Below are positions 6,913 through 16,457 of a stretch of 64,000 bases of DNA, piece after piece. Position numbers and translations under genes: made by a program. The notes under the pieces were generated by a model. The model had not been told where the DNA came from and made no database searches. It saw nothing but the letters and a program-made list of their open reading frames with translations. Location: assembly GCA_041390365.1 (NCBI GenBank), contig JAWKQB010000002.1, forward strand, positions 1 to 64,000. Reading direction: 5' to 3'. Numbering within the stretch: position 1 is the first letter of the stretch; each line of letters starts with the position of its first letter. This DNA comes from Syntrophotaleaceae bacterium (GTDB lineage: Bacteria > Desulfobacterota > Desulfuromonadia > Desulfuromonadales > Syntrophotaleaceae).

Positions 6913-9011
6913 ATGCCCCAGTTCCGCCAAATTTTTCCGATTCCCCGAATCCGGTTTTCAGCCTTTTTTGTCTGTTTCCTTGTTTTTCCCCGACTCCTAT
7001 TCGCCGAAGCAACCATGCCATCCTCAAGCAATCCGGCGAGCAGCCCATTGCAGCTCGCCCCGATCATCGTGTCCGCCCCTCGCATCCCTTCCGCCATCGA
7101 AGGGGTTCCTTCGGCGGTGTCCGTGGTGGAGATGGAGGAGGTCGTGCCGGGAAAACCCCTGCTGACCCTGTTTGATCCCCTGAGTCGGGTTCCGGGGGTG
7201 CAGGTGAGCAACCGTCTTAATTTCGCCCAGGATCTGCGGGTTTCAATCCGCGGTTTCGGTGCCCGTTCGGCCTTCGGCATCCGCGGCATCCAGATCCTCG
7301 TGGACGGTCTGCCCTACACCCTCCCCGACGGCCAGAGCCAGATCGACGACATCGACCCGGAGGCGATCGAGCGCATCGAAGTGCTGCGGGGACCGATTGC
7401 CGCGCTTTACGGCAATTCCTCCGGGGGTGTCATCAACCTGCTGACCCGGGAGGGTTCCCCCGAACCCAGCCTGGAAGCCGCGATCGTGACCGGGGACTTC
7501 GGCCTGGTGAAAACCGTTTTGCAGGCGGGCGGCCAGGCTGACCGGACCAGCGGTTTTTGACCCTCTCCCGCCTGCAGATCGATGGCTTTCGCGACCACAG
7601 CGAAGCGGAAAGCTGGAAAGATGTTCGGCAGGTTCGGGTCGACCTGGACGATGTTTCCGACGCCACCTTTTCCGTCAGTCTCCTGGACTCTCCCAAACTG
7701 CAGGACCCCGGCGGTCTGGACCGGCAGCAGGCGGAGGATGATCCGAGGCAGGCCGCACCCCTCAGCCTTCGTTTCGATACCGGCGAGGAGGTCTCGCAGC
7801 AGCGTGTCGGCCTGGTTTACCGCCGGGCCATGACTCTGAACCAGAACCTGGAGGCGCTGGCCTACTACGGAGCGCGGCGGCTGGACAGCGCCATCCCCTT
7901 CCGCTTTATCGATCTTGACCGGGAATTCTTCGGCGCGGGGATCAAATACGACAGGACCCTTGAGCTGCTGGGGCTGTCCCATCGATGGTTTATCGGCGCC
8001 GATCTGCAGCGGCAGATCGACGATCGCCGCAACTTCGACAACCAGGGTGGAGCGCCGGGAGAAACCCTGCTTCTGGACCAGAAAGAGGAGGTGACCAGCC
8101 TGGGTGTTTACCTGCAGGATGAGATCCGCCTCTCCAAAAAATGGTCGCTGGTGGCGGGGGGGCGATTCGATTCGGTCAATTTCGATATCGATGACCATCT
8201 CCGGGCGGACGGGGATGACAGCGGAACCCGGGACTTTCATCAGACAACCGGACGGATCGGGGTCACCTGGCTGCCGCGGCCCGATTGGCAGCTCTATACC
8301 AGCATCGCCCAGTCCTTCGAAACCCCCACCGCCACTGAAGTGGTCAACCGCCCGCAAGGGGGCGGAGGGATCAACCCGGACATCGAGCCGCAGAAGGCCA
8401 TCAGTTACGAAATCGGCCTGAAAGGGCTGGGGGATGGGCCCTTCACCTGCAGCCTGGCCCTGTTCCATATCCGACTCGAGGACGAACTGATCGCCTTTCG
8501 CGACCCGACCGACCGCGTGTTCTATCGCAACGCCGGCGAGTCCCGCCGCAACGGTTTGGAACTTGGCTTGAAGCGGGACATCACCGAAGGGTTCGAGATT
8601 AATCTGGCCTATACCTATCTGGATGCCGAATTCGATAGCTACGAGAAGAACGGCCTCGACCTGAACGGGAACCAGGTCCCGGGCCTGCCCAAACACCAGG
8701 TTTTTGGGGAAATCGTTTATGAACACCCATCCGGGTTTTACGCCGCCCTCGAATCCTTGTGGGTCGGCGAATCCTACGCTGACGATGAAAATACAGTGAA
8801 GAGCGAGAGGTTCGTCCTGGTGAACCTGCGCACGGGTGTGACCAAAAATTTCGGGCGCTGGCGGATATCACCTTTTTTAGGGGCGGAAAACCTGCTGGAC
8901 GAATCCTACAGCAGCAACGTGCGCATCAACGCAAGCGGCGGCCGCTACTTCGAGCCCGGTCCCGGTGTCAACCTGTACGGAGGAATCCGGATCGCTTATC
9001 TTCATGATTGA
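6913..9011 (+). pseudogene. TonB-dependent outer-membrane receptor, split by one frameshift
   Basis: Two adjacent frames together encode one complete TonB-dependent receptor of about 700 residues, probably for a ferric chelate or other scarce nutrient. The first part (6913-7560) has a signal peptide, a TonB-box-like start of the mature protein (APIIVSAP) and the plug domain (RVPGVQVSNR, VRGFG-like RVSIRGFGARSAFGIRG, ERIEVLRGP, LYGNSSGGVIN). The second (7557-9011) is the 22-strand barrel with the expected C-terminal aromatic-rich strands. Adding one T to the TTTTT run at 7554-7558 joins both parts as GFLTLSRLQ without loss. This may be a sequencing slip, a real mutation or a phase switch. ATG at 6913 is preferred over an upstream ATG at 6883. 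Confidence 0.85.
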
Positions 9012-9090
9012 AGCACGGCCGATCCTGAGCTGGTGCCAGGAATGGTATGCGCTAAAATTGTATTCAAAATAAAAGAGAAAGGAGGAGATC

Positions 9091-9288
9091 ATGGACAGGG
9101 AAGGCTACAGGGACATTTGTGAGCTGATGGCGTCGGGCAAGGAAATTTATGTGCGCGACTCGTACACTGCGGAAGAAGCCAGGGTGGAAAAGTGCAGTGA
9201 GGACCATTTCCTGGTGAAGACCAGGGCGGGTAAAGAGTATGAGTGGGACTATCACGATTGCGAGATCACCCAGGGCTCGCTGCTATAG
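9091..9288 (+). CDS. Hypothetical protein, 65 residues
   Basis: A small soluble, acidic protein with a strong ribosome binding site (AAAGGAGGAG, five bases before ATG). The pattern KEIYVRDSYTAEEARVEKC and KTRAGKEYEWDYHDCEI suggests a small beta-barrel fold. Two cysteines are at about 35 and 59. I do not recognise a named family. A clear terminator follows at 9332, so it is a single-gene transcript or the end of the receptor operon. Confidence 0.75.
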   Translation: MDREGYRDICELMASGKEIYVRDSYTAEEARVEKCSEDHFLVKTRAGKEYEWDYHDCEITQGSLL

Positions 9289-9331
9289 CAGATGCCGGAG
9301 CGCTTGCAATGCCGTACCGATCTTTGATGAC

Positions 9332-9367
9332 CCCGACTTCTCAGGAGGAAAGTCGGGATTTCTTTTT
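9332..9367 (+). terminator. Rho-independent terminator
   Basis: CCCGACTT and AAGTCGGG form an 8-base stem with a 10-base loop, followed by ATTTCTTTTT. It ends the transcript of the 65-residue protein gene. The rest of the gap to 9594 is AT-rich and holds only the promoter noted at 9473. Confidence 0.85.
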
Positions 9368-9472
9368 CCCGAAACCCGGTGGGTTCAGACCAAGGGACCG
9401 GACAGGATTCAGCAAATCCCGCAACTCCTCATTATATAAGAGATTTTTTCCAAATCCGCTTCGGTTCCTGCG

Positions 9473-9500
9473 TTGACAGGGTTCAATAGGATGTTAACGT
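9473..9500 (+). promoter_or_regulatory. Probable sigma-70-type promoter of the PRC-barrel gene
   Basis: A perfect TTGACA (9473-9478) is followed after 16 bases by TAACGT as a weak -10 box. It lies about 95 bases before the start codon. This is read from the sequence alone. Confidence 0.45.
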
Positions 9501-9594
9501 GAAGATATGGCTTAAATGCTCCCGCCACGTTTACATGCAATTTGCTCCGGCAGAACAATCCCATGATTCGACAACCCAATAAAGGAGAAGAATG

Positions 9595-10848
9595 ATGAAG
9601 ATTTCATCGACATTCTCGGCATTGGCCGCGGCAATCCTGGTTTTATTCCTCGGTTTGCCGGCCGCAGCTCAGAATCCGGAACAGATCCAAGGCATGCAGG
9701 TTCAGAACGAGCAAGGGGAACAGATCGGTACCGTGCAAGATGTCATTACAGGCCCCAATCAGCAGATCGAGGCCGTGATTATTGAACGAGGGGGGTTTTT
9801 CGGAATGGGCGGAGAGACGGCTGAAATCCCCTGGACGGAAATCGAACAGGGGGCGGATGCCCTGATTATTTCCGAAGCCCAGGAACAGCAGCTTGCCGCT
9901 CAGTCACAACAGGGTCAGCAGCAACAGCAACAGCCGGAGCAGCAAGGTCAGGTCGCTCAGCAGGAGCGACAGGCCCAGGATGAAAGCGGACAGATCATCG
10001 TTCAGCAGCCCGCTCCGGAAGTCATGGTAGATCAACCGGACCCCGAAGTTCGGGTCCAACAGCAGGAACCGGAAGTCCGGGTCGGCCAACAACCGCCTCA
10101 AGTAACGGTGGAGCAGCAGCCGCCGGAGATCCAGGTTGAGGTAGAACAGCCAAAGCCGGAGGTCACCGTTCAGCAGCGTCAGCCGCAGGTCGAAGTGCAG
10201 CAGCAGGAGCCGCAGGTTGCCGTGGAGCAGCCCGAGCCCGAAGTGCAGGTGCGGCAGCAGGAGCCTGAAGTTGCTGTCCAGGAAGGCAAACCTGAAGTCC
10301 AGGTCACCGAGCAGGGACAGCCTCAGGTTTACGTCGAAGAGCAGGAACAAGCCCAGGTGCAGGTCGAGCGGCAGGGCGAGCCCCAGGTGGAAGTGGTGAC
10401 CAAGGAGCCTCAGGAGCAGCAACAATCGATCGCTCAGATGAGCACTGAGGAAGTGAGAAACCTGTTGGGACAGGACATCGTTGACCAGAACAATGAAAGC
10501 CTGGGAACGATCGAGAAAGCCTTTGTGGCCGCGGACGGCACGGTTGAATATCTGATCGTCCAGGGTGAGCAGGACCAGATGCATCCGATTCCCGTCGAGC
10601 TGGTTCAGAAAGGGCAGGAAGGTCAGCCCTTAACGGCGCAGATCGACAAGCAGACCTTTGACAATTCACCGATGGTCACGGAGCAGGAGGAGCAACTTTT
10701 GGGCCAGCAGCCCCTGGAGCAGGAGATCCAGACTCACTACGGAATCGCTCCTGAATTTCAACAGCAGGACCAGCAATCGCCCCCGTCGGGGCAGCAGCAG
10801 GATCAGCAAAGCCAACAGCCGGCCCAGCAGCAGCCCCAGTCGCAATAA
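9595..10848 (+). CDS. Exported PRC-barrel protein with long Pro-Glu-Val repeat
   Basis: A signal peptide (about 1-25, ending in PAAAQ) is followed by a first PRC-barrel domain (about 30-95: GMQVQNEQGEQIGTVQDV). Next come a Gln-rich linker (100-135), a tandem repeat of about 10-12 residues of the form PEVxVxQQ (about 145-285) and a second PRC-barrel domain (about 295-370: LGQDIVDQNNESLGTIEKA). The tail is Gln/Pro-rich. PRC-barrel domains are small beta-barrels found in photosynthetic reaction centre H subunits, RimM and many envelope or stress proteins. The repeat probably forms an extended rod between the two. The second of two adjacent ATGs (9595) is better placed after AAAGGAG; 9592 is the alternative. 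A related shorter protein is at 54017. Confidence 0.85.
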   Translation: MKISSTFSALAAAILVLFLGLPAAAQNPEQIQGMQVQNEQGEQIGTVQDVITGPNQQIEAVIIERGGFFGMGGETAEIPWTEIEQGADALIISEAQEQQLAAQSQQGQQQQQQPEQQGQVAQQERQAQDESGQIIVQQPAPEVMVDQPDPEVRVQQQEPEVRVGQQPPQVTVEQQPPEIQVEVEQPKPEVTVQQRQPQVEVQQQEPQVAVEQPEPEVQVRQQEPEVAVQEGKPEVQVTEQGQPQVYVEEQEQAQVQVERQGEPQVEVVTKEPQEQQQSIAQMSTEEVRNLLGQDIVDQNNESLGTIEKAFVAADGTVEYLIVQGEQDQMHPIPVELVQKGQEGQPLTAQIDKQTFDNSPMVTEQEEQLLGQQPLEQEIQTHYGIAPEFQQQDQQSPPSGQQQDQQSQQPAQQQPQSQ

Positions 10849-10881
10849 CACCTGTTCTGAGAAGAATTCTGCCGCTTCCTG

Positions 10882-10908
10882 TCCCGCCCCCAGGGCGGGA
10901 TTTTTTTT
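10882..10908 (+). terminator. Rho-independent terminator after PRC-barrel gene
   Basis: TCCCGCCC and GGGCGGGA form an 8-base GC-rich stem with a 3-base loop, directly followed by eight T residues. A textbook terminator. Confidence 0.92.
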
Positions 10909-11335
10909 CTATATAGGGAAAAATTTTGCACAGATTGGGTTGAACTGCAGGAGAATTTTTATTGGAAGCAATCTCCCGCTTCTCATAAGACAAATTTTTC
11001 CAATGAAAAATGCTCTGTTCCGGACATCGATTCGGTCCTCGGGATCAGGGGAATTTCTTTTATATGGGCTCTTGCTACCCTTTCCTGGTCTCGGCTCTTC
11101 CCTTACCTGCACCAATTCCCTCTCTTCTTCAATATATCTGCCATTTCCTCGGAACAGGGGAGCATTCTTATAAGTAATTTCTCGTTTAATCTTTTCAATT
11201 ATAGTTCAAGTAAGTTATTAGAAAAATAGTGTAAGTATCTAATAAATAATATTATTTCTCCTTCCCATGTTGACTTTGTCATGGGGAGGGATAGGTTGGA
11301 TAGTACTAACCATTTAAATCGAAGAAAGGAGATTC
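10909..11335. other. AT-rich intergenic region before the glucan operon
   Basis: About 430 bases without a supportable gene, clearly richer in A and T than its surroundings from 11170 to 11260. TTGACT at 11270 with TAGGTT 16 bases later is a possible but weak promoter for the operon that starts at 11336. I see no clear operator. Confidence 0.4.
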
Positions 11336-14083
11336 ATGAAAAAACGCCCCGAAAAAAAAGATTCGAGAAAGGAGATACTTCCCATGTTTGCAAATTACAG
11401 AAAAGTCTCGAAAGATCTGCTGATGATGCAGATGTTTCCCAGAGCTGTCCTTTTCAGTTGCCTGCTGTTTCTGGCAGGCTTTCTGACACCCACCTTAGTC
11501 GGCGCCCAATCCGAAGGGCAGATGCAGACGGATGCCGGGCAGATGCAGACCGATGCTGCAGAAATGCCGACTGACACCGGTGCAATGCAGCAGGACACCG
11601 GTGATATGCAGGCAGAAGTCGCCGAAACTCCGGCACCCGGCCGGATTGCGGGACCGGTTCCGGAGATATCCGACCCACAAGCTCCTTACGCCGGATTCCC
11701 CACCAACATCCCGCCGGTTCCCGCGCCGGAGCAGATGATCGAGGGCACCACTCCCTCGTCCCCTGAAGAAGTCGAGCAGCTTGCCAACCTCTACCTCCCC
11801 CATGCCATGCTGTTCCAGTCTGGAACCTATGCCCGGCAAGTGGTCGGAGACGCCGCTCAGTGGAACGGCCCCTACATGCAGCCCGAGCCTGAGCTGATGA
11901 CCGAGGAAGCCTCCGAAATTCTGACCCTCTATCCCCGCTCGCTGTTGACCCCCGAAGGTCAGAACGTGTTCGAGACCCTCGCCGACGAGGAGCTTTGGCA
12001 GGCCTTGTCCGAAATCGGTTTCAATCTGATGCACCCCACAGCCTTCCAGCAGGCCGGCTCCGTGGTCGGGACCGATCTTCAGTATTCGGTGGACGGCGGT
12101 TTCGACCGCATCTCCCTGATTCCCGAACCGCTCCTGGGTGACGCCGAAGATGTCCGCCAACTGGTGGAGACGACCAGAGATTTCGACGCCATCATCGCCG
12201 GCGACATCATCCCCCTGCATCTGGGGGCGGGATACGATTTCCGCCTGGCCCAGATGAACTATGCCGATTATCCCGGCCTGTTCAATATGATCGAAGTCCC
12301 TGAAGAGATGTGGGATATGCTGCCGATGCCGCAAGAAGATTGGGGCTTCCACGTCATGCTCAACGACGAGATCGAGCCCTTTATCGATAACGGTCTGGTC
12401 CCCGGTCGTTTCGATGTTCTGCTCGGCCGGGAGGCGACCAGGGACTGGAGCGGCTGGTGCGCCACCGGACCGATCCTGGGCGTCGACGGCCAGGTCCGCC
12501 GCTGGCTCTACGCTTTCATGTTCAAGCCGGAGCAGCCGGCTTTGAACTGGATGGATCCCACCTACAATGCCCGCTATATCCAGGCTGCCGACATTATCCG
12601 GCACGTGGAGGATTACGGGACCATCATCAACCGGCTCGATGCCGTGCCGTTTCTCGGCCTGGAGCCGCAGGCGGATTCTCCGCTGATCAGCATCTACGCC
12701 ACTCCGCTGGCGATCAACGGCACCGACGATCTGGCCTTCATGCACCGCAAGCTCGGCGGCTGGACCTGGGTGGAGCTCAACGTGCCGGCCTCCGACTACA
12801 AAGTGTTCATGGAGAACGGGCCTGACGTCGGATACGACTTCTTTACCCGCGCCCAGACGGTTCACCCCCTGATCACGGGCGACGCTCGCATCCTGCGGGT
12901 GGCCCATCGTTCCCTTCTCGATGCCGACATCGATCACAGCCGGCTGATTCATGAACTGCAGAACCACGATGAAATTGCCTACCAGCTGATCAACCTGCGC
13001 TCGCAGGAGCAGGTCCAGTACGGCGATGAGACCCTCGGCGGCACAGAGCTGGCGGACCGGATCCTGAGCCAGATGCAGCAGGCGACCGCTCCCCCCGCAG
13101 CACCCTATAACGCCCTCTACCGGCCGGCCCAGAACGGCCTCGCCACCACCTATGCCGGCTTTATCGGTCCGGCTCTCGGGATCAATCCCTATGAAGCCAG
13201 CCCCGAGCAGGTGGATACAATCAAGCAGGCTCACGTCATGCTGGCGGTGGTCAACGCCATGCAGCCAGGGGTCTTCGGTGTTTCCCAGTGGGATCTGGTC
13301 GGGGCCCTGCCGGTGGACCGCGATCTGGTCACCGCGCGGATCGATGAGGGGGACATGCGCTGGCTCAACCGCGGCGCCGTGGACCTGATGGGGACCAGCG
13401 AAGCGAGCACCAGCGCCTTCGGCCTGCCCGAGGCGCAGAACCTCTACGGTCCCATCCCGCAACAACTGGAAGATCCCGAGTCCTTCGCCAGCCAGGTGAG
13501 GGATATCATCCAGGCCCGCAAACGGTACGACATCTCGGATGCCGAAGTGCTCGCTGTGCCGGCCCTTCAAAGCCAGGCCATTTTCGCCCTGGTGATGAGA
13601 CTGCCTGATAATGGCGGATATGCCGTGACGGCGGCCAACTACAGCCGTGATCCGGCCAGCGTAACGATCGACCTGGGGCAGTTTGTGCAGGGATCGGCTG
13701 CTCTCCAGGGAACTCCGAGGGACATCATTGCCGACTCCGATGCCGGCACGTTCAATGGCACTCAGTTGACCTTCGATGTCGAAGGACTGACCGGCCGGAC
13801 GATCGTGATCGAAGGGGCCCCCGGGGTTGATAACGGCATGCAGCCCGGTGCTCCCGTCGACAACGGTTCGGCAGCACCGATCGAAGGCAGCGGCAGTGCT
13901 GCTGCCGTCGAAAACGGTTCCACCGGCCAGGTCGAGGGCAGCGGCAGCGCGGCGATTGTTGATAACGGATCGGCAGCCGGATCCGGCAGCGCCGGCAGCA
14001 GCATGGAATTTGTCGATGCCAATGGAGATCCGATCGAGGGCAGCGGCAGCGGCGCGACTGTTGACGATGGCTCCGGCCAATAA
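11336..14083 (+). CDS. Exported GH13-like (alpha-amylase/trehalose synthase-like) protein
   Basis: A 915-residue exported protein with a GH13-type barrel. The nucleophile region reads NRLDAVPF with Asp435, the acid/base is probably Glu480 in WVELNVP, and the third carboxylate is Asp545 in QNHDE. The layout resembles the trehalose-synthase/amylosucrase side of the family, so an alpha-glucan hydrolase or transglucosylase is likely. After the signal peptide there is a Gln-Met-Asp-rich repeat (about 60-95). The C-terminal 85 residues are a low-complexity repeat of EGSGSA and VDNGS units, perhaps a surface linker. A second good start is ATG 11384, which gives a more normal signal peptide; both have AAAGGAG upstream. 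First gene of the glucan operon. Confidence 0.75.
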   Translation: MKKRPEKKDSRKEILPMFANYRKVSKDLLMMQMFPRAVLFSCLLFLAGFLTPTLVGAQSEGQMQTDAGQMQTDAAEMPTDTGAMQQDTGDMQAEVAETPAPGRIAGPVPEISDPQAPYAGFPTNIPPVPAPEQMIEGTTPSSPEEVEQLANLYLPHAMLFQSGTYARQVVGDAAQWNGPYMQPEPELMTEEASEILTLYPRSLLTPEGQNVFETLADEELWQALSEIGFNLMHPTAFQQAGSVVGTDLQYSVDGGFDRISLIPEPLLGDAEDVRQLVETTRDFDAIIAGDIIPLHLGAGYDFRLAQMNYADYPGLFNMIEVPEEMWDMLPMPQEDWGFHVMLNDEIEPFIDNGLVPGRFDVLLGREATRDWSGWCATGPILGVDGQVRRWLYAFMFKPEQPALNWMDPTYNARYIQAADIIRHVEDYGTIINRLDAVPFLGLEPQADSPLISIYATPLAINGTDDLAFMHRKLGGWTWVELNVPASDYKVFMENGPDVGYDFFTRAQTVHPLITGDARILRVAHRSLLDADIDHSRLIHELQNHDEIAYQLINLRSQEQVQYGDETLGGTELADRILSQMQQATAPPAAPYNALYRPAQNGLATTYAGFIGPALGINPYEASPEQVDTIKQAHVMLAVVNAMQPGVFGVSQWDLVGALPVDRDLVTARIDEGDMRWLNRGAVDLMGTSEASTSAFGLPEAQNLYGPIPQQLEDPESFASQVRDIIQARKRYDISDAEVLAVPALQSQAIFALVMRLPDNGGYAVTAANYSRDPASVTIDLGQFVQGSAALQGTPRDIIADSDAGTFNGTQLTFDVEGLTGRTIVIEGAPGVDNGMQPGAPVDNGSAAPIEGSGSAAAVENGSTGQVEGSGSAAIVDNGSAAGSGSAGSSMEFVDANGDPIEGSGSGATVDDGSGQ

Positions 14084-14105
14084 TTGACCAGAAGAGGTCA
14101 ACTCT

Positions 14106-14129
14106 CCCTCCCCCTTTACCGGGGGAGGG
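14106..14129 (+). promoter_or_regulatory. Intergenic GC hairpin between GH13 and GH66 genes
   Basis: CCCTCCCCC and GGGGGAGGG form a 9-base stem with a 6-base loop just before the AGGAGAGG ribosome binding site of the GH66 gene. There is no T-run worth the name (GTTTAGG). It is more likely an mRNA-processing or stability element that sets the ratio of the two products than a terminator. Confidence 0.5.
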
Positions 14130-14145
14130 TTTAGGAGAGGCCACC

Positions 14146-16392
14146 ATGGCGCTCAAAAGTACTTGGTTTAAATGGCTTCTACTCCTTGTTCTCGTCCCCC
14201 TGATGATTTGGGGCGGAGAGGCAGGGGGTCAGTCTGCCCCAGGTCAACTGACGGTCATCGGCTTCCACCCGGACAAAGCCCGCTACAACCCCGGCGATCA
14301 GGTGGAACTGATCGCGACCGTCCGCAACGACGATATGGATGTCTTTTTCTCCGGTCCCCTTCGCCTGCAGGTCAGACATCTTGACAGCGAAGTGCTGCAG
14401 CAGGAGCGACAGGTCAACCTTGGTCCCGGGGAAACGGCAACGGAAACCTTTACCTTGACCGCCCCCGACGCGGATTTTACCGGCTATCTGGCGACCATCT
14501 CCTGGGGGCAAGAGGAGGCGGTGAGCACCGGGTTCGATGTGAGCTCCACCGCCGTCCGATACCCCCGCTACGGCTATATTGCGGAATTTTCCCTGGAAAG
14601 CCGGGATCTTCTCAGGGACAGCATCCCCCTGCTGGCCAGGGAGTACCACCTGAACATGTTTCAGTTCTACGACTGGTTCTGGCGCCATGAAAATCTGATC
14701 AAGAAGGAAAACGGAAATATCGCCGATACCTGGATCGATCTTTTTGGACGGCGCAACAACTGGTCGGTCATCCGCGATCTCGTCCAGACCGCCCACGATT
14801 ACAACGCCCTCGCCATGGCTTATGTCATGGCCTACGCCGCCCGGGAAGACTATGCGGAATTGTGGCCGATCTCCCCTAAGTGGGGGGTTTTCGACAGCCC
14901 GTCAGCGGACAATCAGCTCAGCGTGGAATTCGGACCGGACGGACCCTTCATGTTCCTCTTCAACCCGGCCGATCCCGGCTGGGAAAACTGGCTCATTCCT
15001 CAGTATGTGGAGGCCGTCAACCTGGGCGGGTTCGATGGGGTCCATATCGATCAGTTCGGCCCGCGCTATGAGGTGTTCGGCGGGGACGGCCGGCCTGTCG
15101 ATCTGCCCAACGCCTTCGCTGTTTTTCTCGACAGCGTCAAGGAAGCTTTGGTCGAGAATGACCTGGAAAACAGCGTCTGCACCTTCAACATCGTGGACGG
15201 CAAGGTGGACGGATGGGCAGCCCCGGACATCGCCAGGAACCAGAGCTGCGATTTCCTCTACAGTGAAATCTGGTTCTCAACAAACACCTACGACGACCTG
15301 CTCAACTATATCGAGTACCTGCGCAACAGGGGCGGAAACCGGGCATTGGTGCTGGCCGCCTATTCCAATTACAACGAGCAGATCGGGCCGATTTTCGAGG
15401 CCGAGAACGCGGATCAGCTGGCGGGGGGCGAGGTGGCTGCCGATCATCAGGGCTATACAGGGACCGGGTTTGTGGTGGGTCTCAACGAGCCGGGTGATTC
15501 CCTGACCTGGACCGTTGACGGCCCGGAAGAGGACGCCAACGTCACCTATGTCATCCGCTTTGCCAACGCCACCGGCTCCGTCGCCACCCGCAACCTCTAT
15601 CTGGACGGGCGCTTTATCGGCCGGCTTGAATTTGGTGCCCGGGACCAGTGGAGCACCTGGGGAACCGATGCCTGGGCGCAGGCGGTGACCGGCCCGGGAC
15701 CGCACGAGGTGCGTCTCGCCTTCGATGCCGACAACATCGGCGCTGTCAATATCGACCACCTGCAGTTGGGGCAGTTCGACGAGCGTTCGGTGCGGCTGGA
15801 GAACGCCGTGATGTTCGGCAGCGGGGCGACCCATATCCAGTTGGGGGACAATATTCAGAGCCTGGCCCACGAATTTTATCCCAACCGGTCCAAAAGCCTG
15901 ACCTCCGCCCTGCGCCGGGCCCTCGAGCGCCAGTACGATTTCATCACCGCCTACGAAAATCTCCTGTTCGATCCCGCACTGCAGTTGAAAGGGGATGCGG
16001 AGGATGTCCTCGAAACCACAACCGGACAGGCGCTGGAGCCTGCCGAAGGGGGCCGTCTGTTTACCATCCAACGGCAGCGGGATGAATGCGACATCCTGCA
16101 CCTGGTCAACCTCATCGGCGTCAATGACGAACTTTGGCGCAACGAGGCAACCACACCGACTTTTCAGCAGGGGATCGGTCTGAGGTACTACCCGCCGGAA
16201 GCGGAAGAAATCGGCAAGGTCTGGATGGCGACTCCGGACTTCGGGGACATGGTGCCGATCCCGCTTGAGTTCGGTCGGGGAGAGGACGATCGGGGGGCGT
16301 ACGTCGAACTGACCGTTCCCCGGCTGGAATACTGGAACATGCTTGTTTTTGAGCGGCAGCCCTCCGGGACAAATTCCTCGCGGCAGGGTTAA
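14146..16392 (+). CDS. Exported GH66 dextranase/cycloisomaltooligosaccharide synthase-like enzyme with CBM35
   Basis: A 748-residue exported enzyme. After the signal peptide (about 1-29) comes a beta-sandwich (35-130, GYLATISWG at its end), then the GH66 barrel: REYHLNMFQFYDWFWRHE, the nucleophile Asp302 in GGFDGVHIDQFG and the probable acid/base Glu374 in LYSEIW. A CBM35-type carbohydrate-binding module (about 415-550, FEAENADQLAGG to AVNIDHLQLG) is inserted in the barrel region, an arrangement known in cycloisomaltooligosaccharide glucanotransferases. GH66 enzymes cut alpha-1,6-glucan (dextran) or cyclise it. The C-terminal part is a beta-sandwich. The ribosome binding site AGGAGAGG is good. 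It works with the GH13-like and GH15-like neighbours on an extracellular alpha-glucan. Confidence 0.85.
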   Translation: MALKSTWFKWLLLLVLVPLMIWGGEAGGQSAPGQLTVIGFHPDKARYNPGDQVELIATVRNDDMDVFFSGPLRLQVRHLDSEVLQQERQVNLGPGETATETFTLTAPDADFTGYLATISWGQEEAVSTGFDVSSTAVRYPRYGYIAEFSLESRDLLRDSIPLLAREYHLNMFQFYDWFWRHENLIKKENGNIADTWIDLFGRRNNWSVIRDLVQTAHDYNALAMAYVMAYAAREDYAELWPISPKWGVFDSPSADNQLSVEFGPDGPFMFLFNPADPGWENWLIPQYVEAVNLGGFDGVHIDQFGPRYEVFGGDGRPVDLPNAFAVFLDSVKEALVENDLENSVCTFNIVDGKVDGWAAPDIARNQSCDFLYSEIWFSTNTYDDLLNYIEYLRNRGGNRALVLAAYSNYNEQIGPIFEAENADQLAGGEVAADHQGYTGTGFVVGLNEPGDSLTWTVDGPEEDANVTYVIRFANATGSVATRNLYLDGRFIGRLEFGARDQWSTWGTDAWAQAVTGPGPHEVRLAFDADNIGAVNIDHLQLGQFDERSVRLENAVMFGSGATHIQLGDNIQSLAHEFYPNRSKSLTSALRRALERQYDFITAYENLLFDPALQLKGDAEDVLETTTGQALEPAEGGRLFTIQRQRDECDILHLVNLIGVNDELWRNEATTPTFQQGIGLRYYPPEAEEIGKVWMATPDFGDMVPIPLEFGRGEDDRGAYVELTVPRLEYWNMLVFERQPSGTNSSRQG

Positions 16393-16457
16393 AACCTAGG
16401 CTTGTTCGATCCCCGGCTTGAAAGGCCGGAGTTTCGACGGCAGGAAGGAGCACACTC

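Noticed and set aside
7407..8726. A 439-codon minus-strand frame over the TonB receptor
   Set aside because: Shadow of the receptor barrel; the plus-strand protein is clearly real despite its frameshift.
10021..10420. CRISPR-like or satellite repeat from the CAG/GAAGT periodicity
   Set aside because: The periodicity follows the coding frame of the PRC-barrel protein and has no identical repeats with unique spacers.
9904..10584. A 226-codon Leu-rich minus-strand frame
   Set aside because: It is the antisense of the Gln/Pro/Glu/Val repeat, so the Leu-rich pattern follows from the repeat itself.
11495..14101. An 868-codon open frame on the minus strand
   Set aside because: It is the antisense of the GH13-like gene, has no ribosome binding site, no recognisable motif and the composition of a shadow frame in GC-rich DNA.
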